NCBI GenBank assembly: GCA_963082875.1 | Contig: OY720102.1 | Location: forward strand, 11,940,990 to 12,004,989 | Source of the DNA: Corella eumyota | Lineage: Eukaryota; Chordata; Ascidiacea; Phlebobranchia; Corellidae | Reading direction: 5' to 3' | DNA: 64,000 nucleotides | Shown: positions 1 to 12,000 of the stretch, piece by piece | Numbering within the stretch: position 1 is the stretch's first letter | How the letters are laid out: every line of letters begins with the position of its first letter | The notes under the pieces: generated by a model | Told to the model about the DNA's origin: nothing | The model's database searches: none | The model's input: the letters and a program-made list of their open reading frames with translations, nothing else | Made by a program: the position numbers and the translations under genes

Positions 1-1995
1 GTTCAATTGAAAGTGTGAATAGGTGTAAGCTTAGTGAGTCTCCTTGTCGAATTCCTTTTTTGATGTGTACTGGTGGAGTGATATGTTTGTTAATGAGAAT
101 GTGTGATGTGGCGTCTGTATTGAGTGATTTAATAATGTTAATGAATGTGATTGGAAAGTTAAATTTGGCAAGTATGTCTAGTAGGTATGTGTGGCTTATT
201 GAATCAAATGCTTTTTTAAAATCTAGTGATATGATATGGTATTGTTTATGTCGTGTTGTGGATAAATTGTATATGTCCCTCAGCAACAAGCTTGCGCCTG
301 CTGCTGATTTGTTTTGTTGTGCAAATTGTGTGTGTGATAGTAAGGTGTTAGTGATATTTTTCAGTCTGTTGGCCAAAATGCGAGTGAAAATTTTGATGTC
401 AGTGTTTAGTAATGATATTGGTCTATAGTTTTCTAAAAGTGATTTTGATTTGTGTTTGTGTATTAATGTTATAGTGCCTGTTTTAAATTGTTGCGGTATG
501 GTGCCTGTTGTTAAAAAATTGTTATATAGTTTGAGTAATGTATTTTGAAGTGTGTCTGAGTGTGTTTTGTAGAGTTCGTATGATAGTCCGTCAGGCTCAG
601 GTGTCTTTTGTGGTGAAAGTGATTTTATTGTGTTTAATAGTTCTGTTTTTGTAATGGGTGTTGTTAATGAGATTTGTTGTTTTGTGGTTAGTTGTGGTAA
701 TGTATTTGAGTGAAAAATGTGATTTGTGTCAGTGTATGTGTTGTTGTATAAGTTAGTGTAATATTGTTGTGTTATATTGATCAATTGTTTTGTTGTAGAA
801 TATGGTAAGAAGTATTTGTTATAAAGTTCTGGTATTTGTGTTTGAGTAATGTGGGTTTTAATTTGTTTGTAAATGTATTTATCAGGTGCATGTTTGTATT
901 GGTTATTTAAAATGGTATTGAATATTTTTTGTTTTATATGTTGTTTAATCTTTTTAGTCAATTTATTTTTTGATGTTTGATATGTTTTGTAATGTTGTGG
1001 TGTTGGGTTATGTTGTAAGTTTTCTTTTGCTGTGTTCATGTTATTGGTAAGTGTTTGTATGTTGTCAGTCTGTCTGTTTTTGATCAAAATTGAATGTTTT
1101 ATGTTTAGGTGTTTGATATGTCTTTTAATATTATTCCAGTTTGTGTTTATGTTTTGTGTTGTGTTGTTCCAATGTGGTAATTTATGTGCTAGTGTGTGTG
1201 AAAAGTCTGCATCGTGATAAGTGTTTGTGTTGTTTTTCCAAAATCCTTTTCCTTTTTTAATGATGTGTGTGTTTGTGAGTGTAAATGTAAGTGTGACAAT
1301 GTCATGGTCTGAAAGTGGAAATGGCTGTATTTTATGTTCGAGTGGTGTTATTTCTGGTGTAATGTATATTCTATCTAGTCTGGACTGCATGTTGTGTCCG
1401 GTGTATGTATATTGTTGTTTGTGAGGATGTAGTTTTCTAAATGAGTCATAAAGTCCGAAAAATTGTTGAAATGTTTGTATTGATTTATTTTGTGTGTTAT
1501 GTGTTAATGGAGGTGTTCTGTCAGTTTGTGTGTTTTCGATGTTATTATAGTCACCCGCCATTATGGTTGGGTAAGGTGATGAGGTGAGGTGTAGTATTGA
1601 GTTGAAAATTTTATGTTATCAGTTGAATTTTGGTGTGATGAAACTGGTGCGTATATGTTTATTATATGAATTGTATGTGTATGTGTGTTAATATCTAATG
1701 AAATTGTCCGTCCATCTGTTGTGTAGTGTATGTTTGATGGTGTGATAGTTTTAGTGTTAAAAAGTATTGCAACTCCACCGCGTGCGTTTGAAAAGCAACT
1801 GGAAGAGTTGAAGAAAGATGGGCCATTTTTCCATTCGGATGCCCATATCGATTCTAATTGGGGTAGGGAATGGGTTTCTTGAAGCAGTATAATTGTACTT
1901 AAGGAGTTTGCTAAGTTATTAAATAAAGTTTGTCATTTTATCATATTGCCAAGTCCGTTGCAATTGAGAGTTGTTATAGTTAAATATGACACCAT
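1..1995 (-). pseudogene. ORF2 (endonuclease/reverse transcriptase) of LINE copy 1, partial and frameshifted
   Basis: Start codon at 1995 (- strand). The region codes for the AP-type endonuclease and most of the reverse transcriptase, running out of the window just after the RT motif that reads GIRQGDSL in intact copies. Compared with the intact copy at 15554-18973, one A is missing from the run at about 1605-1608, near codon 130. This shifts the frame inside the endonuclease domain, before the GDYN motif. Further substitutions occur around the PGPDG motif region (about 575-600), for example a Pro-to-Ser type change in that motif. Not expected to make a working protein. Confidence 0.85.
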
Positions 1996-2070
1996 TATTA
2001 AACAAATATTTTACAGGAAAAATTAGAAAAAGTAAATAAATTTGATTGTTAATTAGTTTTGATAGTTTGT

Positions 2071-3222
2071 TTAAAGGTTTGTATTATTTGTTTCTGAAAG
2101 ATTGTATATTATTTTACCTGCGGACGGGTAAGTATAGTTTATATCTTCTGAATTTTCCATCGATGTTTCCAATGGATATACTTCTTCTTCATCGGAGGTG
2201 TTTATGACATATGGGATTGATTTGTGGGTGATGTGGGCTGGTGTCTGTTGTCTACTGCTGGGTTTATTTTGGATTGAAGTGTTTCTTTGTGGCGTGTATG
2301 TTTCATTTTGATTTTTTATTATTGGCCGTGGCGGGGAAAATATGCTAGGTTTCTTCTCTTGATGGTCCTTCGGGGTTTCGGTTTCATTATCTTTGTTTGT
2401 TTGTGGCGAATTTTGTTGCTGTTCTTTTGGTATGTTTTTTTCTGTTTTTTCTTGTTGTTTATCCGGTTCGTTTATGTTTTTTGCTTGTTGTCCGGGATGG
2501 TAAACAGGAAAATAATAGTTTCCGTATATTAATTGTTTGGGTACTGTTACTTGACGAATGTTTTCTTCCTTTACAAAGTAATATCGTTTTCCGTTTTTTA
2601 CTCCAAATTTGTCTTTAATATGAATTGATCTTGTAACTTCAAGCTGAAGTTGTTTTATTTTTTCAATGATAATATTGTCAGGAAATTTGGAGGGTACGTT
2701 TGAAAAAATAATTGGGATGTCTTCTTCCACCCATTTTCTTACATAGATTAAGTCAGACCATTTTTGTTTAAAATATTCATTTTTCAATATGTTTACCAAA
2801 TCTTTTGTTTTTTCAGTGTTAGTCATTGTAATTACACAGAGCCCAGAAAATTTACAAAAAATACTTTCATAGTCAGTTGTTTTGAATTTAATGTCCTTAA
2901 GAAGGCGATTAAACACTTCTTCTCGGCTTCGCCTTGGTTCGAACCTTAGCATTATGTTGCAGTCGTGTATATTCAGATTAACCGATGGTGTGGTTTTGCC
3001 TCCACCAGCCACATTTGCAAAAGATTTTTTTCCAGTGACATGGCTGGGAAGATCTTTTGATGTTTTATTGTCCTGCTGCCATGTCTGTCTGTCTGGTGGA
3101 ATCGAGGTACTTTTTTTTTATTGGTCTTCTTGGTTTGGTCTTTTGGGTGAATTTGTATTCTTTGTTGTTGGTGAAATTTTTCGTTTGTTGTTGTTGTTCA
3201 AACTCAAATTTTGGTTTTCCAT
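2071..3222 (-). pseudogene. ORF1 of LINE copy 1, early stop
   Basis: Same length (383 codons plus stop) as the intact ORF1 at 19049-20200, with ATG at 3222. A TTA-to-TAA change at 3118-3120 makes codon 35 a stop; the rest of the frame stays open to 2071. The downstream part keeps the RNA-binding-like region and the Tyr-x-x-Gly-Gln region seen in the intact copies. An internal restart is possible in principle, but I see no evidence for one. Confidence 0.8.
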
Positions 3223-3367
3223 TTTTATTGATATAATTCGCTCGGCCTTAAAAAATGCCTTGTCAAAAAAGCCAACTATATCGAACATAAGCTAAAGCTG
3301 TCCCAACCCTAATGGGCGACGTGAATTAGATATAAATAAATAACTGTTGTTAAAAAGTATAAGTCAC

Positions 3368-4617
3368 CAAGAACGGGTAACTTACCTTATTCAAATAGAA
3401 TGCCCGAACATGCCGGGCGACAAAACCAGTCTGAACGACCGAGCAAGGCGCTGGTCGCGTAAAGAATTTAAAGCGAAATGCAGGAGAAAACGACGCACGT
3501 TTTTACGACCACCTAACAGCACGGGCCATGCGCTTACAAGGCTCGCACATTTCGCGATATTTTATGTACAGGCACTTAATCCAATTTCTTATGCGACTAG
3601 TTTTGATTAAAAAAAACTCCGTTTCAAGAACGGGTAACTTACCTTATTCAAATAGAATGCCCGAACATGCCGGTCGACAAAACCAGTCTAAACGACCGAG
3701 CAAGGCGCTTGTCGCGTAAAGAATTTGAAGCGAAATGCAGGAGAAAACGACGCACGTTTTTACGACCACCTAACAGCACGGGCCATGCGCTTACAACGAT
3801 CGCACATTTCGCGATATTTTATGTACGTGCACTTGTACCAATTCTTATGCGACTAGTTTTGATTAAAAAAAACTCCGTTTCAAGAACGGGTAACTTACCT
3901 TATTCAAATAGAATGCCCGAACATGCCGGTCGACAAAACCAGTCTAAACGACCGAGCAAGGCGCTTGTCGCGTAAAGAATTTAAAGCGAAATGCAGGAGA
4001 AAACGACGCACGTTTTTCGACCCCCTAACAGCACAGGCCATGCGCTTACAACGATCGCACATTTCGCGATATTTTATGTACACGCACTTGTACCAATTTC
4101 TTATGCGACTAGTTTTGATTAAAAAAAACTCCGTTTCAAGAACGGGTAACTTACCTTATTCAAATAGAATGCCCGAACATGCCGGTCGACAAAACCAGTC
4201 TAAACGACCGAGCAAGGCGCTTGTCGCGTAAAGAATTTAAAGCGAAATGCAGGAGAAAACGACGCACGTTTTTACGACCACCTAACAGTACGAACCTTGC
4301 GCTTACAAGGCTCGCCCATTTCGCGATTCAAATTTGCAAAGTAGAGCCAGGCAACTTTATAATTAGCAACATTTGTGTTTAGTATGTAAAAAGGCGTCGA
4401 CACAAGCTAACGGCGGCCTCCTGTGGCGCACAGGTCGCCGTTAATTAATTACTGCGGCGATAATTAGGGTGGCTGTGAACAGATACCCCGCTTCGAAAAA
4501 CCGTCAACCTGCACACGGGGTGCGAAGCAACTATTGGAATAAAATGAATTAGCCAATAGCGGCCGCGAACAGAATGACAGACCGCGCGAATTCGATCGGA
4601 TTCCGCCAATTTTGGGC
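3368..4617. repeat. U2 spacer: four 256/257-bp sub-repeats plus U2 5' flank
   Basis: Right-hand part of a spacer split by LINE copy 1. Sub-repeat units begin near 3368, 3624, 3880 and 4136. Each unit runs from CAAGAACGGGTAACTTACC to a block ending GATTAAAAAAAACTCC. The last unit of every array in the window changes at CAGTACGAACC (here about 4287) and leads into a unique stretch of about 330 bp that forms the U2 5' flank. That flank holds a perfect-stem hairpin at 4409-4442 (stems AACGGCG/CGCCGTT and CCTGTG/CACAGG) and a CCAAT at 4553-4557. Short open frames inside the units are artefacts: the period is not a multiple of three. Confidence 0.9.
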
Positions 4618-5278
4618 ATCGCTTCTCGGCCCCTAGGGCTAAGATCAAGTGTAGTGACGTCGTTGGCACTATTGCTGGATCTAAGGCCCAAAGACTGAGA
4701 AGCGATCACGCCAGATGAAAGTATGCTCACATTGCTGACATTCACTTTCACTCAGCACTTTGCACACATGTTATGCATTGTTTGCCCGCTGAAATCTGGT
4801 ACATGGCTAGCAGCTCACAAGCGAAAGCAGCCACAGCAATCGGAAAGGGTTTCGTGAAATTTTTCCCGCCGATTGCAAAGTGGTTTTGCCAAGCTAAGTG
4901 ATTAAGCTCTAGTCGCTGGGTGTGGCTTGGTGTTAAAACCCTCCAACCACGATAGCTATGCGCCCTTCAACCCACACAGCTTCATTACGTTTGCTAACTG
5001 TGCTGGGGGTAGTATTACACTACAACCTTTTTCAACCACCAGGGGTTGTAAAAGGCCTCTGGTGAGGACATGCTTTACAGCAATCCCTTTATTGGGATGT
5101 CAAATACGGCTTGCCGTAGTCACCACCTCTGTTCTTCTCAGTTGTAATACCTGGGACGCTAGGCATCGCCTAGCTCTTTGTATTATGCGGATTTTTGAAT
5201 ACAGAACGCGGAACTGAAGCTTGCTTCGTCCCGTTCACGGGTTGTCCTGGTATTGCACTACCTCCAGGCTCGGCCCAC
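4618..5278 (+). pseudogene. U2: U2 snRNA gene split by a 472-bp insertion
   Basis: U2 nt 1-38 at 4618-4655 (ATCGCTTCTCGG..., ending in the first part of GTAGTA) and U2 nt 40-190 at 5128-5278. Both parts match the contiguous gene at 25913. The 3' part keeps stem-loop IIb (GCTAGGC/GCCTAGC), the Sm site ATTTTTG, stem-loop III and stem-loop IV (CCTGG...CCAGG). The insertion breaks the branch-site recognition sequence, so a functional U2 cannot be made from this locus. The promoter-side flank is unchanged, so a hybrid transcript is possible. Confidence 0.92.
4656..5127. other. 472-bp insertion in U2 containing an inverted U2-like 5' end
   Basis: Replaces U2 nt 39. No convincing ORF. Read on the - strand from 4706 downwards it begins ATCGCTTCTC, identical to U2 nt 1-10, and continues for about 40 nt with clear but imperfect similarity to U2 nt 11-38 (matching GG/CC blocks, TTAGATC for TAAGATC, TAGT). 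The rest has several short perfect hairpins: ATCCC/GGGAT (about 5084-5099), TACGGC/GCCGTA (about 5105-5118) and AATCGG/CCGATT (about 4838-4873). GTAGT occurs at the left edge (4651-4655) and near the right edge (5116-5120) and may be a 5-bp target-site duplication. It could be a SINE-like element or a rearranged piece of a diverged U2 gene; I do not recognise it. Confidence 0.7.
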
Positions 5279-6531
5279 GATCCTGCTGCGGCAGGATTAT
5301 CTATTATTACATCACTCTATATATACATAGCTTTTGTCACATTTTCGTTGTTTTCTTAGTTAACTTTTATTACAAATTGGTTGAGTAAGCTTATTTAGCG
5401 CTTTCATATCGTCTTAGGCAAAAATAAAACTAAGATTGCATGCACCCTAAGGCGACCGGCATAACTTACCCAGGCAGCAACATGTCCACATTTTTGCACC
5501 GATTTAGTCTGCGACTTGATTAAAAAAAACTCCGTTTCAAAAACGGGTAACTTACCTTATTCAAATAGAATGCCCGAACATGCCGGTAGACAAAACCAGT
5601 CTAAACGACCGAGCAAGGCGCTTGTCGCGTAAAGAATTTAAAGCGAAATGCAGGAAAAAACGACGCACGTTTTTACGACCACCTAACAGCACAGGCCATG
5701 CGCTTACAACGATCGCACATTTCGCGATATTTTATGTACGTGCACTTGTACCAATTCTTATGCGACTAGTATTGATTATAAAAAACTCCGTTTCAAGAAC
5801 GTGTAACTTACCTTATTCAAATAGAATGCCCGAACATGACGGTCGACAAAACCAGTCTAAACGACCGAGCAAGGCGCTTGTCGCGTAAAGAATTTAAAGC
5901 GAAATGCAGGAGAAAACGACGCACGTTTTTACGACCACCTAACAGCACGGGCCATGCGCTTACAACGATCGTACATTTCGCGATATTTTATGTACACGCA
6001 CTTGTACCAATTTCTTATGCGACTAGTTTTGATTAAAAAAAACTCCGTTTCAAGAACGGGTAACTTACCTTATTCAAATAGAATGCCCGAACATGCCGGG
6101 CGACAAAACCAGTCTAAACGACCGAGCAAGGCGCTTGTCGCGTAAAGAATTTAAAGCGAAATGCAGGAGAAAACGACGCACGTTTTTACGACCACCTAAC
6201 AGTACGAACCTTGCGCTTACAAGGCTCGCCCATTTCGCGATTCAAATTTGCAAAGTAGAGCCAGGCAACTTTATAATTAGCAACATTTGTGTTTAGTGTG
6301 TAAAAAGGCGTCGACACAAGCTAACGGCGGCCTCCTGTGGCGCACAGGTCGCCGTTAATTAATTACTGTGGCGATAATTAGGGTGGCTGTGAACAGATAC
6401 CCCGCCTTGAAAAACCGTCAACCTGCACACGGGGTGCGAAGCAACTATTGGAATAAAATGAATTAGCCAATAGCGGCCGCGAACAGAATAACAGACCGCG
6501 CGAATTCGATCGGATTCCGCCATTTTTGGGC
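5279..6531. repeat. U2 spacer with three sub-repeats
   Basis: 3' flank of U2 (about 240 bp, starting with the hairpin ATCCTGC-TGCG-GCAGGAT and followed by AT-rich sequence), three sub-repeats (from about 5537, 5793 and 6050) and the U2 5' flank from about 6200. The end of the 3' flank resembles the end of a sub-repeat (TGCGACTTGATTAAAAAAAA), so the array appears to start with a diverged partial unit. Near-identical to 22265-23517 and 54820-56072. Confidence 0.88.
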
Positions 6532-6645
6532 ATCGCCTAGCTCTTTGTATTATGCGGATTTTTGAATACAGAACGCGGAACTGAAGCTTGCTTCGTCCCG
6601 TTCACGGGTTATCCTGGTATTGCACTACCTCCAGGCTCGGCCCAC
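6532..6645 (+). pseudogene. U2: U2 snRNA pseudogene lacking 76 nt
   Basis: The promoter-side sequence up to GGGC is joined directly to ATCGCCTAGCTC, U2 nt 77 onward. The two contiguous genes show GGCATCGC both at the transcription start and at nt 74-81, so the 76-nt loss is explained by deletion between 8-bp direct repeats. Stem-loop I, the branch-site recognition sequence and stem-loop IIa are gone; the Sm site and stem-loops III and IV remain. Confidence 0.92.
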
Positions 6646-8412
6646 GATCCTGCTGCGGCAGGATTATCTATTATTACATCACTCTATATATACATAGCTT
6701 TTGTCACATTCTCGTTGTTTTCTTAGTTAACTTTTATTACAAATTGGTTGAGTAAGCTTATTTAGCGCCTTCATATCGTCTTAGGCAAAAATAAAACTAA
6801 GATTGCATGCACCCTAAGGCGACCGGCATAACTTACCCAGGCAGCAACATGTCCACATTTTTGCAACGATTTAGTGTGCGACTTGATTAAAAAAAACTCC
6901 ATTTCAAAAACGGGTAACTTACCTTATTCAAATAGAATGCCCGAACATGCCGGTCGACAAAACCAGTCTAAACGACCAAGCAAGGCGCTTGTCGCCTAAA
7001 GAATTTAAAGCGAAATGCAGGAGAAAACGACGCACGTTTTTACGACCACCTAACAGCACGGGTCATGCGCTTACAACGATCGCACATTTCGCGATATTTT
7101 ATGTAAGTGCACTTGTACCAATTCTTATGCGACTAGTTTTGATTAAAAAAAACTCCGTTTCAAGAACGGGTAACTTACCTTATTCAAATAGAATGCCCGA
7201 ACATGCCGGTCGACAAAACCAGTCTAAACGACCGAGCAAGGCGCTTGTCGCGTAAAGAATTTAAAGCGAAATGCAGGAAAAAACGACGCACGTTTTTACG
7301 ACCACCTAACAGCACGGGCCATGCGCTTACAACGATCGCACATTTCGCGATATTTTATGTACACGCACTTGTACCAATTTCTTATGCGACTAGTTTTGAT
7401 TAAAAAAAACTCCGTTTCAAGAACGGGTAACTTACCTTATTCAAATAGAATGCCCGAACATGCCGGCCGACAAAACCAGTCTAAACGATCGAGCAAGGCG
7501 CTTGTCGCGTAAAGAATTTAAAGCGAAATGCAGGAGAAAACGACGCAAGTTTTTACGACCACCTAACAGCACAGGCCATGCGCTTACAACGATCGCACAT
7601 TTCGCGATATTTTATGTACAGGCACTTGTACCAATTTCTTATGCGACTAGTTTTGATTAAAAAAAACTCCGTTTCAAGAACGGGTAACTTACCTTATTCA
7701 AATAGAATGCCCGAACATGCCGGTCGACAAAACCAGTCTAAACGACCGAGCAAGGCGCTTGTCGCGTAAAGAATTTAAAGCGAAATGCAGGAGAAAACGA
7801 CGCACGTTTTTACGACCACCTAACAGCACGGGCCATGCGCTTACAACGATCGCACATTTCGCGATATTTTATGTACACGCACTTGTACCAATTTCTTATG
7901 CGACTAGTTTTGATTAAAAAAAACTCCGTTTCAAGAACGGGTAACTTACCTTATTCAAATAGAATGCCCGAACATGCCGGGCGACAAAACCAGTCTAAAC
8001 GACCGAGCAAGGCGCTTGTCGCGTAAAGAATTTAAAGCGAAATGCAGGAGAAAACGACGCACGTTTTTACGACCACCTAACAGTACGAACCTTGCGCTTA
8101 CAAGGCTCGCCCATTTCGCGATTCAAATTTGCAAAGTAGAGCCAGGCAACTTTATAATTAGCAACATTTGTGTTTAGTATGTAAAAAGGCGTCGACACAA
8201 GCTAACGGCGGCCTCCTGTGGCGCACAGGTCGCCGTTAATTAATTACTGCGGCGATAATTAGGGTGGCTGTGAACAGATACCCCGCTTCGAAAAACCGTC
8301 AACCTGCACACGGGGTGCGAAGCAACTATTGGAATAAAATGAATTAGCCAATAGCGGCCGCGAACAGAATGACAGACCGCGCGAATTCGATCGGATTCCG
8401 CCAATTTTGGGC
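6646..8412. repeat. U2 spacer with five sub-repeats
   Basis: U2 3' flank to about 6890, five sub-repeats to about 8080, U2 5' flank to 8412. Its first three units match 23.9-24.6 kb. The last three match 11.4-12.1 kb, the downstream end of a 3975-bp duplication. The mix of neighbours shows that spacers are shuffled by unequal exchange inside the sub-repeats. Confidence 0.88.
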
Positions 8413-9080
8413 ATCGCTTCTCGGCCCCTAGGGCTAAGATCAAGTGTAGTGACGTCGTTGGCACTATTGCTGGATCTAAGGCCCAAAGACTGAGAAGCGA
8501 TCACGCCAGATGAAAGTATGCTCACATTGCTGACATTCACTTTCACTCAGCACTTTGCACTTTGCACACATGTTATGCATTGTTTGCCCGCTGAAATCTG
8601 GTACATGGCTAGCAGCTCACAAGCGAAAGCAGCCACAGCAATCGGAAAGGGTTTCGTGAAATTTTTCCCGCCGATTGCAAAGTGGTTTTGCCAAGCTAAG
8701 TGATTAAGCTCTAGTCGCTGGGTGTGGCTTGGTGTTAAAACCCTCCAACCACGATAGCTATGCGCCCTTCAACCCACACAGCTTCATTACGTTTGCTAAC
8801 TGTGCTGGGGGTAGTATTACACTACAACCTTTTTCAACCACCAGGGGTTGTAAAAGGCCTCTGGTGAGGACATGCTTTACAGCAATCCCTTTATTGGGAT
8901 GTCAAATACGGCTTGCCGTAGTCACCACCTCTGTTCTTCTCAGTTGTAATACCTGGGACGCTAGGCATCGCCTAGCTCTTTGTATTATGCGGATTTTTGA
9001 ATACAGAACGCGGAACTGAAGCTTGCTTCGTCCCGTTCACGGGTTGTCCTGGTATTGCACTACCTCCAGGCTCGGCCCAC
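8413..9080 (+). pseudogene. U2: U2 snRNA gene split by a 479-bp insertion
   Basis: U2 nt 1-38 at 8413-8450 and nt 40-190 at 8930-9080, separated by the same insertion as at 4656. All U2 bases otherwise agree with the contiguous gene at 25913 apart from that gene's own private changes. Confidence 0.92.
8451..8929. other. 479-bp U2 insertion, second copy
   Basis: Same insertion as 4656-5127, but with CTTTGCA present twice (about 8555-8568) instead of once, which accounts for the 7-bp difference. The inverted U2-like 5' end is at about 8451-8501. Confidence 0.75.
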
Positions 9081-12000
9081 GATCCTGCTGCGGCAGGATT
9101 ATCTATTATTACATCACTCTATATATACATAGCTTTTGTCACATTTTCGTTGTTTTCTTAGTTAACTTTTATTACAAATTGGTTGAGTAAGCTTATTTAG
9201 CGCTTTCATATCGTCTTAGGCAAAAATAAAACTAAGATTGCATGCACCCTAAGGCGACCGGCATAACTTACCCAGGCAGCAACATGTCCACATTTTTGCA
9301 CCTATTTAGTCTGCGACTTGATTAAAAAAAACTCCGTTTCAAGAACGGGTAACTTACCTTATTCAAATAGAATGCCCGAACATGCCGGGCGACAAAACCA
9401 GTCTGAACGACCGAGCAAAGGCGCTTGTCGCGTAAAGAATTTAAAGCGAAATGCAGGAGAAAACGACGCACGTTTTTACGACCACCTAACAGCACGGGCC
9501 ATGCGCTTACAACGATCGCACATTTCGCGATATTTTATGTACGTGCACTTGTACCAATTCTTATGCGACTAGTTTTGATTAAAAAAAACTCCGTTTCAAG
9601 AACGGGTAACTTACCTTATTCAAATAGAATGCCCGAACATGCCGGTCGACAAAACCAGTCTAAACGACCGAGCAAGGCGCTTGTCGCGTAAAGAATTTAA
9701 AGCGAAATGCAGGAGAAAACGACGCATGTTTTTACGACCACCTAACAGCACGGGCCATGCGCTTACAACGATCGCACATTTCGCGATATTTTATGTACAC
9801 GCACTTGTACCATTTTCTTATGCGACTAGTTTTGATTAAAAAAAACTCCGTTTTAAGAACGGGTAACTTACCTTATTCAAATAGAATGCCCGAACATGCC
9901 GGTCGACAAAACCAGTCTAAACGACCGAGCAAGGCGCTTGTCGCGTAAAGAATTTAAAGCGAAATGCAGGAGAAACCGACGCACGTTTTTACGACCACCT
10001 AACAGCACGGGCCATGCGCTTACAACGATCGCACATTTCGCGATATTTTATGTACAGGCACTTAATCCAATTTCTTATGCGACTAGTTTTGATTAAAAAA
10101 AACTCTGTTTCAAGAACGGGTAACTTACCTTATTCAAATAGAATGCCCGAACATGCCGGTCGACAAAACCAGTCTAAACGACCGAGCAAGGCGCTTGTCG
10201 CGTAAAGAATTTAAAGCGAAATGCAGGAGAAAACGACGCACGTTTTTACGACCACCTAACAGCACGGGCCATGCGCTTACAACGATCGCACATTTCGCGA
10301 TATTTTATGTACGTGCACTTGTACCAATTCTTATGCGACTAGTTTTGATTAAAAAAAACTCCGTTTCAAGAACGGGTAACTTACCTTATTCAAATAGAAT
10401 GCCCGAACATGCCGGTCGACAAAACCAGTCTAAACGACCGAGCAAGGCGCTTGTCGCGTAAAGAATTTAAAGCGAAATGCAGGAGAAAACGACGCACGTT
10501 TTTACGACCACCTAACAGCACGGGCCATGCGCTTACAACGATCGCACATTTCGCGATATTTTATGTACAGGCACTTATTCCAATTTCTTATGCGACTAGT
10601 TTTGATTAAAAAAAACTCCGTTTCAAGAACGGGTAACTTACCTTATTCAAATAGAATGCCCGAACATGCCGGTCGACAAAACCAGTCTAAACGACCGAGC
10701 AAGGCGCTTGTCGCGTAAAGAATTTAAAGCGAAATGCAGGAGAAAACGACGCACGTTTTTCGACCCCCTAACAGCACAGGCCATGCGCTTACAACGATCG
10801 CACATTTCGCGATATTTTATGTACACGCACTTGTACCAATTTCTTATGCGACTAGTTTTGATTAAAAAAAACTTCGTTTCAAGAACGGGTAACTTACCTT
10901 ATTCAAATAGAATGCCCGAACATGCCGGTCGACAAAACCAGTCTAAACGACCGAGCAAGGCGCTTGTCGCGTAAAGAATTTAAAGCGAAATGCAGGAGAA
11001 AACGACGCACGTTTTTACGACCACCTAACAGCACGGGCCATGCGCTTACAAGATCGCACATTTCGCGATATTTTATGTACACGCACTTGTACCAATTTCT
11101 TATGCGACTTGTTTTGATTAAAAAAAACTCCGTTTCAAGAACGGGTAACTTACCTTATTCAAATAGAATGCCCGAACATGCCGGGCGACAAAACCAGTTT
11201 AAACGACCGAGCAAGGCGCTTGTCGCGTAAAGAATTTAAAGCGAAATGCAGGAGAAAACGACGCCCGTTTTTACGACCACCTAACAGCACAGGCCATGCG
11301 CTTACAACGATCGCACATTTCGCGATATTTTATGTACACGCACTTGTACCAATTTCTTATGCGACTTGTTTTGATTAAAAAAAACTCCGTTTCAAGAACG
11401 GGTAACTTACCTTATTCAAATAGAATGCCCGAACATGCCGGCCGACAAAACCAGTCTAAACGATCGAGCAAGGCGCTTGTCGCGTAAAGAATTTAAAGCG
11501 AAATGCAGGAGAAAACGACGCAAGTTTTTACGACCACCTAACAGCACAGGCCATGCGCTTACAACGATCGCACATTTCGCGATATTTTATGTACAGGCAC
11601 TTGTACCAATTTCTTATGCGACTAGTTTTGATTAAAAAAAACTCCGTTTCAAGAACGGGTAACTTACCTTATTCAAATAGAATGCCCGAACATGCCGGTC
11701 GACAAAACCAGTCTAAACGACCGAGCAAGGCGCTTGTCGCGTAAAGAATTTAAAGCGAAATGCAGGAGAAAACGACGCACGTTTTTACGACCACCTAACA
11801 GCACGGGCCATGCGCTTACAACGATCGCACATTTCGCGATATTTTATGTACACGCACTTGTACCAATTTCTTATGCGACTAGTTTTGATTAAAAAAAACT
11901 CCGTTTCAAGAACGGGTAACTTACCTTATTCAAATAGAATGCCCGAACATGCCGGGCGACAAAACCAGTCTAAACGACCGAGCAAGGCGCTTGTCGCGTA

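Larger units (their letters stand above)
1..3367 (-). mobile_element. L1/Tx1-clade LINE, copy 1 (5' part, decayed)
   Basis: Non-LTR retrotransposon read on the - strand; its 5' end is near 3367 and its 3' half lies beyond the window start. It matches 16979-20346 almost base for base, including the right-hand junction with the spacer sub-repeat and the diagnostic variant GCTGGTCGCG in the first flanking unit, so it is a duplicate of the same insertion. Both ORFs are damaged here, unlike the other three copies: ORF1 has an early stop and ORF2 a one-base deletion. It also has more scattered substitutions, so this duplicate is older or has been free of selection and gene conversion for longer. 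Confidence 0.9.

Noticed and set aside
4445-4751. Open frames of 74 and 95 codons on the - strand across the U2 5' flank and U2 5' end
   Set aside because: They lie across the U2 promoter and the start of the snRNA, and recur only because the locus is duplicated. No protein family is recognisable.
6825-6860. U1 snRNA-like start (ATAACTTACCCAGGCAG) at the spacer/array boundary, and ACTTACCT in each sub-repeat
   Set aside because: Similarity stops after about 15 nt; no U1 stem-loops or Sm site follow, so it is most likely chance.
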